Source of the DNA: an uncultured Oscillospiraceae bacterium
GTDB lineage: Bacteria; Bacillota; Clostridia; Oscillospirales; Oscillospiraceae
Length of the DNA: 52,938 nt
NCBI GenBank assembly: GCA_948616425.1
Contig: CAPGBJ010000013.1
Location: 1 to 52,938 of the forward strand
Direction of reading: 5' to 3'
In this document: in pieces, positions 48,993-52,938 of the stretch
How positions within the stretch are numbered: position 1 is the stretch's first letter
Layout of the letters: each line of letters opens with the position of its first letter
The notes under the pieces: generated by a model
What the model saw: only the letters and a program-made list of their open reading frames with translations
What the model was told of the DNA's origin: nothing
Database searches by the model: none
Made by a program: the position numbers and the translations under genes

Positions 48993-49005
48993 CGGTAACC
49001 CTCCC

Positions 49006-49374
49006 TTACAGCACTTCGGGAGCCAGGGACAGGATCTTCATATAGTCCTTGTCGCGCAGCTCACGGGCCACTGGGCCAAAGATACGGGTGCCGCGGGGGT
49101 TCTTGTCGTCACGGATGAGGACAGCGGCGTTGTCGTCAAAGCGGACGTAGGAGCCGTCAGGACGGCGCACGCCCTTGGAAGAGCGGACGATAACGGCCTT
49201 GACCACCTCGCCCTTCTTCACGGTGCCGCCGGGCTGGGCCTTGCGGACCGAAGCCACGATCACGTCGCCGATGTTGCCGAACTTCCGCTTGGAGCCGCCC
49301 AGCACCAGGATGGTCTTGATCTCCTTGGCGCCGGTGTTGTCGGCCACCTTCAAATAAGTTTCCTGCTGAATCAT
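49006..49374 (-). CDS. rplN: 50S ribosomal protein L14
   Basis: 122 residues: MIQQETYLKVADNTGAKEIK, GDVIVASVRKAQPGGTVKKG and the signature VRRPDGSYVRFDDNAAVLI. It lies at the intersubunit face. Confidence 0.98.
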   Translation of the reverse strand: MIQQETYLKVADNTGAKEIKTILVLGGSKRKFGNIGDVIVASVRKAQPGGTVKKGEVVKAVIVRSSKGVRRPDGSYVRFDDNAAVLIRDDKNPRGTRIFGPVARELRDKDYMKILSLAPEVL

Positions 49375-49389
49375 GCTGCCGACACCTCC

Positions 49390-49650
49390 TTATTTCGCCT
49401 TCTCGATGATCTCAACCACGCGCCACCGCTTGTCCTTGGACAGGGGGCGGGTCTCCATGACCTTGACGCGGTCGCCCACGCCGCACTGGTTGTTCTCATC
49501 ATGAGCCTTCAGCTTATAGGTTCTCTTTACGATCTTCTTGTACAGAGGATGGGCCACGCGGTCGGCGATGGCGACCACAACGGTCTTGTCCATCTTGTCC
49601 GAAACCACCAGGCCGACTCTGGTCTTGCGGGAAGAAGTTCTGTTTTCCAT
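49390..49650 (-). CDS. rpsQ: 30S ribosomal protein S17
   Basis: 86-residue OB-fold protein: SRKTRVGLVVSDKMDKTVVV, HPLYKKIVKRTYKLKAHDEN and ETRPLSKDKRWRVVEIIEKA. It is 15 bp after rpmC. Confidence 0.98.
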   Translation of the reverse strand: MENRTSSRKTRVGLVVSDKMDKTVVVAIADRVAHPLYKKIVKRTYKLKAHDENNQCGVGDRVKVMETRPLSKDKRWRVVEIIEKAK

Positions 49651-49665
49651 CTTCTATTCCTCCTC

Positions 49666-49863
49666 TTAGCGGCCTGCGAGCTGCTGCTCGCGGATGATGG
49701 TCTTGACCCGGGCGATATCCTTCTTCACTTCAGCGATGCGCAGGGGATTGTCCAGCTGGTTGGTGGCGTGCTGAAGGCGGAGGTTGAACAGGTCCTTTTT
49801 CAGGTCCACCAGCTTGGTCTCCAGCTCGGCGGCGGACAGCTTGCGAACGTCATTGGCCTTCAT
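49666..49863 (-). CDS. rpmC: 50S ribosomal protein L29
   Basis: 65 residues, a two-helix protein near the exit tunnel: LSAAELETKLVDLKKDLFNL, then RLQHATNQLDNPLRIAEVKK. Its ATG overlaps the rplP stop (TAATG), indicating coupled translation. Confidence 0.98.
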   Translation of the reverse strand: MKANDVRKLSAAELETKLVDLKKDLFNLRLQHATNQLDNPLRIAEVKKDIARVKTIIREQQLAGR

Positions 49864-50294
49864 TACGCTTCACCACCCTTCTCAGTCTCCTCGCGCTTGA
49901 CGATCTTGCACTTGACAGGCAGCTTGTGGCTGGCCAGGCGCAGGGCCTCACGGGCGGTCTCATCGGAGACGCCGGCGATTTCGAACATGACCCGGCCGGG
50001 CTTGACCACGGCCACCCAGTACTCGGGGGAGCCCTTACCGGAGCCCATGCGGGTCTCGGCAGGCTTCTCAGTGACGGGCTTATCAGGGAAAATCTTGATC
50101 CAGACCTTGCCGCCGCGCTTGGTGTGGCGGGTCATGGCAATACGGGCTGCCTCAATCTGGTTGCTGGTGATCCAGGCGGGCTCAATGGCCTGGAGGCCGT
50201 ACTCACCGTAGCTGACGGTGTTGCCCCGGCTGGCCTTGCCCTTCAGGCGGCCGCGGTGCACACGGCGGTATTTTACGCGCTTAGGGAGCAGCAT
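49863..50294 (-). CDS. rplP: 50S ribosomal protein L16
   Basis: 143 residues: MLLPKRVKYRRVHRGRLKGK, then WITSNQIEAARIAMTRHTKR, GGKVWIKIFPDKPVTEKPAE and MGSGKGSPEYWVAVVKPG. The ATG overlaps the rpsC stop (TAATG). Confidence 0.98.
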   Translation of the reverse strand: MLLPKRVKYRRVHRGRLKGKASRGNTVSYGEYGLQAIEPAWITSNQIEAARIAMTRHTKRGGKVWIKIFPDKPVTEKPAETRMGSGKGSPEYWVAVVKPGRVMFEIAGVSDETAREALRLASHKLPVKCKIVKREETEKGGEA

Positions 50295-51160
50295 TACTGA
50301 GCGCCTCCTTCCTTCGGAGTGTTGTCCCCGGCAGGACGGGGGCCACGGTTGTTGTTAAAGTTGCCCTGGCCGGCGGGACGGGGGCCGCGATCGCGGTTGA
50401 AGCCGCCGCCCTGGCGGTCCCGGTTAAAGCCGCCCCGGCGGTCGCCGTCTCGGCGGTCCCGGCGGGGACGGTCGCGGCGCTCCTGATAGGGCTTGCTGGT
50501 GTCCAGGGTACGGGGGGTGGTGCGCAGGGCCTGGGTGAGCACCTCGCCCTTGTAGATCCACACCTTCACGCCGATGCGGCCGTAGGTGGTGGCAGCCTCG
50601 GCAAAGCCGTAGTCGATGTCGGCCCGGAGGGTCTGCAGGGGGATGGTGCCGTCGTGGTAATGCTCGGACCGGGCGATCTCAGCGCCGCCCAGACGGCCGG
50701 AGCAGCAGGTCTTGATGCCCTTGGCGCCGGAGCGCATGGCCCGGCCCATGGAGTTCTTCATAGCCCGGCGGAAGCCGATGCGCTTCTCCAGCTGCTGGGC
50801 GATGTTCTCAGCCACCAGCTGGGCGTTGGTGTCCACGTCCCGGACCTCCACAATCTTCAGGTCCACCGGCTTGCCGGTCAGCTTGACCAGCTGGGCCTCG
50901 ATCTTCTTGATGTCCTCGCCGCCCTTGCCGATAACCACGCCGGGACGGGCGCAGTGCAGGTAGATGCGGACCTTGGCGTTGTCCCGCTCGATCTCGATCT
51001 TGGGGATACCGGCGCCGTAGAGGGTCTTCTTCAGGTAGTCACGGATCTTCTTGTCCTCCACCAGCAGGTCGCCCACCTTCTCGTTGCGGGCATACCAGCG
51101 GGAGTCCCAATCCTTGATGACACCCACGCGCAGGCCGTGGGGATTCACTTTCTGTCCCAT
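50294..51160 (-). CDS. rpsC: 30S ribosomal protein S3 with Arg/Gly/Asn-rich tail
   Basis: 288 residues against the usual 210-235. KH domain (RIYLHCARPGVVIGKGGEDI) and C-terminal S3 domain (GAKGIKTCCSGRLGGAEIAR, then TLRADIDYGFAEAATTYGRI) are complete by about residue 218. Roughly 65 extra residues follow with repeats of the type RDRRDGDRRGGFNRDR and RGPRPAGQGNFN, a low-complexity, probably disordered, RNA-binding tail near the mRNA entry site. Confidence 0.97.
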   Translation of the reverse strand: MGQKVNPHGLRVGVIKDWDSRWYARNEKVGDLLVEDKKIRDYLKKTLYGAGIPKIEIERDNAKVRIYLHCARPGVVIGKGGEDIKKIEAQLVKLTGKPVDLKIVEVRDVDTNAQLVAENIAQQLEKRIGFRRAMKNSMGRAMRSGAKGIKTCCSGRLGGAEIARSEHYHDGTIPLQTLRADIDYGFAEAATTYGRIGVKVWIYKGEVLTQALRTTPRTLDTSKPYQERRDRPRRDRRDGDRRGGFNRDRQGGGFNRDRGPRPAGQGNFNNNRGPRPAGDNTPKEGGAQ

Positions 51161-51175
51161 ATTGTTCCTCCTCCC

Positions 51176-51508
51176 TTAGCGCTCGCTCACGGCGATGGTG
51201 ACGTGAGAGGTACGCTTGTTGATCCGATAGGCGCGGCCCTGGGCCCGGGGCATAATGCGCTTGATGATGGGGCCGGGGTTGGCGTAGCAGGCGGACACGT
51301 ACAGCTTCTCAGGGTCCATCTGGTGGTTGTTCTCCGCGTTGGCGGCGGCGCTCTTCAGCAGCTTGAGCACAGGCTCAGAGGCGGCCTTGGGGGTCTGCAT
51401 CAGGATGGCGGTGGCGGTGCCCACATCCTTGCCCCGGATCAAATCCAGGACGATCTTCACCTTACGGGGAGAGATCCGCAGATATTTCAGATTGGCTTTT
51501 GCTTCCAT
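51176..51508 (-). CDS. rplV: 50S ribosomal protein L22
   Basis: 110 residues: KANLKYLRISPRKVKIVLDL, NAENNHQMDPEKLYVSACYA and the tunnel-loop signature PRAQGRAYRINKRTSHVTI. Contributes to the exit-tunnel constriction. Confidence 0.98.
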   Translation of the reverse strand: MEAKANLKYLRISPRKVKIVLDLIRGKDVGTATAILMQTPKAASEPVLKLLKSAAANAENNHQMDPEKLYVSACYANPGPIIKRIMPRAQGRAYRINKRTSHVTIAVSER

Positions 51509-51523
51509 CTTCGTCTCTCCTCC

Positions 51524-51796
51524 TTACTTACCGGTCTTGCTGCCCGCATGGCCCCGGAAGGTGCGGGTGGGCACGAACTCGCCCAGCTTGTGGCCCACCA
51601 TGTCCTCGGTGACATAGACGGGCACGTGCTTGCGGCCATCGTGCACAGCAAAGGTGTGTCCCACGAAGGAGGGGAAGATGGTGGAGGCGCGGCTCCAGGT
51701 CTTCAGGACCTTCTTCTCGTTCTTCTTGTTCAGTTCGTCGACCCGCTTCAGCAGCTCAGGGGCGCAAAAGGGGCCTTTCTTGATACTTCTGCTCAT
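51524..51796 (-). CDS. rpsS: 30S ribosomal protein S19
   Basis: 90 residues: SRSIKKGPFCAPELLKRVDE, TWSRASTIFPSFVGHTFAVH and GHKLGEFVPTRTFRGHAG. It is in the head, pairing with S13. Confidence 0.98.
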   Translation of the reverse strand: MSRSIKKGPFCAPELLKRVDELNKKNEKKVLKTWSRASTIFPSFVGHTFAVHDGRKHVPVYVTEDMVGHKLGEFVPTRTFRGHAGSKTGK

Positions 51797-51812
51797 CTTC
51801 TACACTCCCTCC

Positions 51813-52646
51813 TTACTTGGTGCCGCGGCGCTTGACAATGAATTTGTCAGTGCGGTTCTTGGTCTTGCGGGTCTTGTAGCCCAGGGCGGGCTTGCCCCAG
51901 GGGGTGACAGGGCCGGGACGGCCTACAGGGCTCTTGCCCTCGCCGCCGCCGTGGGGGTGGTCGCAGGGGTTCATCACGGAGCCGCGGACGGTGGGCCGCC
52001 AGCCCATGTGGCGCTTGCGGCCGGCCTTGCCGATCTGGATATTGGCCCAGTCGGTGTTGCCCACCTGGCCGATGGTGGCCTTGCAGTTCTCCCGGACCAG
52101 GCGGACCTCGCCGGAGGGGAGGCGGACCTGGGCCATGCCGTTCTCCTTGGCCATCAGTTGCGCGGCCACGCCGGCGGCGCGCACCAGCTGGGCGCCCTTG
52201 CCGGGGTAGAGCTCGATGCAGTGGATGGTCTCGCCCACGGGGATGTTGGCGATGGGCAAGCAGTTGCCGGGCAGAATGTCGGCGTCGGGGCCGGTCATAA
52301 TCACGTGGCCCGCCTTCAGGCCGTTGGGGGCCAGGATATAGCGGCGCTCGCCGTCCTCATACTGGATGAGGGCGATATTGGCGGAGCGGTTGGGGTCGTA
52401 CTGGAGGTTGACCACGGTGGCCTTGCCCTCCTTGTCCCGCTTGAAGTCGATGATGCGGTACTTCTGCTTGTTGCCGCCGCCGTGGTGACGGACGGTGATC
52501 CGGCCGTAGCTGTTGCGGCCCGCGTGCTTTTTCAGCACCTCAGTGAGGGCGCGCTCAGGCTTGGCCTTCTTGTCGATCCCCTCGAAGGCAGACACAGTCA
52601 TGTGACGGCGGGAGGGGGTTGTGGGCTTATAAGTCTTAATAGCCAT
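51813..52646 (-). CDS. rplB: 50S ribosomal protein L2
   Basis: 277 residues, essential for peptidyl-transferase assembly. IKTYKPTTPSRRHMTVSAFE, NSYGRITVRHHGGGNKQKYR, and the signature NPCDHPHGGGEGKSPVGRPG with the conserved His near the catalytic centre. Confidence 0.99.
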   Translation of the reverse strand: MAIKTYKPTTPSRRHMTVSAFEGIDKKAKPERALTEVLKKHAGRNSYGRITVRHHGGGNKQKYRIIDFKRDKEGKATVVNLQYDPNRSANIALIQYEDGERRYILAPNGLKAGHVIMTGPDADILPGNCLPIANIPVGETIHCIELYPGKGAQLVRAAGVAAQLMAKENGMAQVRLPSGEVRLVRENCKATIGQVGNTDWANIQIGKAGRKRHMGWRPTVRGSVMNPCDHPHGGGEGKSPVGRPGPVTPWGKPALGYKTRKTKNRTDKFIVKRRGTK

Positions 52647-52660
52647 TTCTCAATTCCTCC

Positions 52661-52938
52661 TTACACCATACCCTCGAAGAACTCGATGGTCTTGGAGTCA
52701 GCGGTCAGGGTGACCATGGCCTTCTTCCAGCTGGGCCGGCGGCCGGCGGGACGGGCGCCCATCCGCTTCTCCTTCCCCTGCATGTTCAGGGTGTTCACCT
52801 TGGCCACCTTCACGCCGAAGATCTCCTCAATCGCTTTGGCAATTTCAATTTTGTTGGCGGTTTTGGCGACCTCAAAGGTGTAGCGTTTCATCTCGGTCTG
52901 CTCCATGGACTGCTCGGTGATGATGGGGCGCTTGATGA
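52661..52938 (-). CDS. rplW: 50S ribosomal protein L23, 5' end cut by the window
   Basis: About 92 codons are visible, starting in IKRPIITEQSMEQTEMKRYT and continuing FEVAKTANKIEIAKAIEEIF to FEGMV. The first few codons lie beyond base 52938, as IKRPIITE is normally preceded by only a few residues; an internal ATG at 52906 is not the start. L23 docks trigger factor and SRP at the exit tunnel. rplD and rplC are expected outside the window. Confidence 0.96.
   Translation of the reverse strand, partial: IKRPIITEQSMEQTEMKRYTFEVAKTANKIEIAKAIEEIFGVKVAKVNTLNMQGKEKRMGARPAGRRPSWKKAMVTLTADSKTIEFFEGMV

Noticed and set aside
1..52938. CRISPR arrays, prophage, complete insertion sequences, rRNA
   Set aside because: None seen: no regularly spaced repeats, no transposase, integrase or phage structural genes.

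Overview
This 52.9 kb window reads as chromosomal DNA of a GC-rich, anaerobic, Gram-positive Clostridia member. The best fit is Oscillospiraceae of the Flavonifractor / Pseudoflavonifractor / Lawsonibacter type; that placement is inference from gene style, without any search. The clues are a class III glutamine synthetase beside an ANTAR regulator, archaeal-type prolyl-tRNA synthetase, zinc-type S14, zinc-less S4, an AbgT/M20 peptidase cluster, a SpoIIQ-like M23 protein (suggesting sporulation) and strong GGAGG ribosome-binding sites. The first 41 bases are not genomic: positions 8-41 match the Illumina read-2 adapter, so the left end is an assembly artefact that truncates asnB.

Layout. 0-5.4 kb is a divergent nitrogen-assimilation locus: glnN (GSIII) and asnB leftward, a short GSI-type glnA and an ANTAR regulator rightward. 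The glnN transcript would begin with a 19-bp hairpin followed by a U-tract, a candidate attenuator. 5.4-17.5 kb is a mosaic of single genes: a CmpB-family membrane protein, an iron alcohol dehydrogenase, a cysteine desulfidase, a HAD phosphatase, a TraB/GumN protein, a hemerythrin-CheX-receiver fusion, lepA, an XRE regulator and pta. 17.5-23.9 kb is an AbgT transporter plus three M20 peptidases, with a degenerate NERD-like membrane protein between them. 23.9-34.7 kb holds ptsH-ptsI, a HAD hydrolase, a SpoIIQ-like peptidase, a TRIC-family channel, an FCD regulator divergent from ilvD, niaR, a lipoprotein and proS. Three copies of a MITE-like element occur here, two of them bracketing niaR in opposite orientation. 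34.5-37.8 kb is a ferrous-iron locus (feoA-feoA-feoB plus a Cys-rich accessory) divergent from a DtxR-type repressor with matching palindromic boxes.

37.9 kb to the right end is the leftward S10-spc-alpha ribosomal operon from rplW to rplQ, including secY, adk, map, a KOW protein, infA and rpoA. Most genes are packed with short gaps or stop/start overlaps. Four spacers break the pattern: rpsH-rpsN (654 bp, with about eleven short hairpins and an internal promoter), rpmJ-infA, rpsD-rpoA and rpoA-rplQ (carrying a 42-bp direct repeat that includes the end of rpoA).

The most interesting points are the glnN leader next to a receiver-less ANTAR protein, the MITE family that bounds niaR and supplies a stop codon to a neighbouring gene, the hairpin array inside the spc operon, the hemerythrin-CheX-REC fusion, and an HPr lacking the regulatory serine. 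I saw no rRNA, tRNA, CRISPR array, prophage or full insertion sequence.
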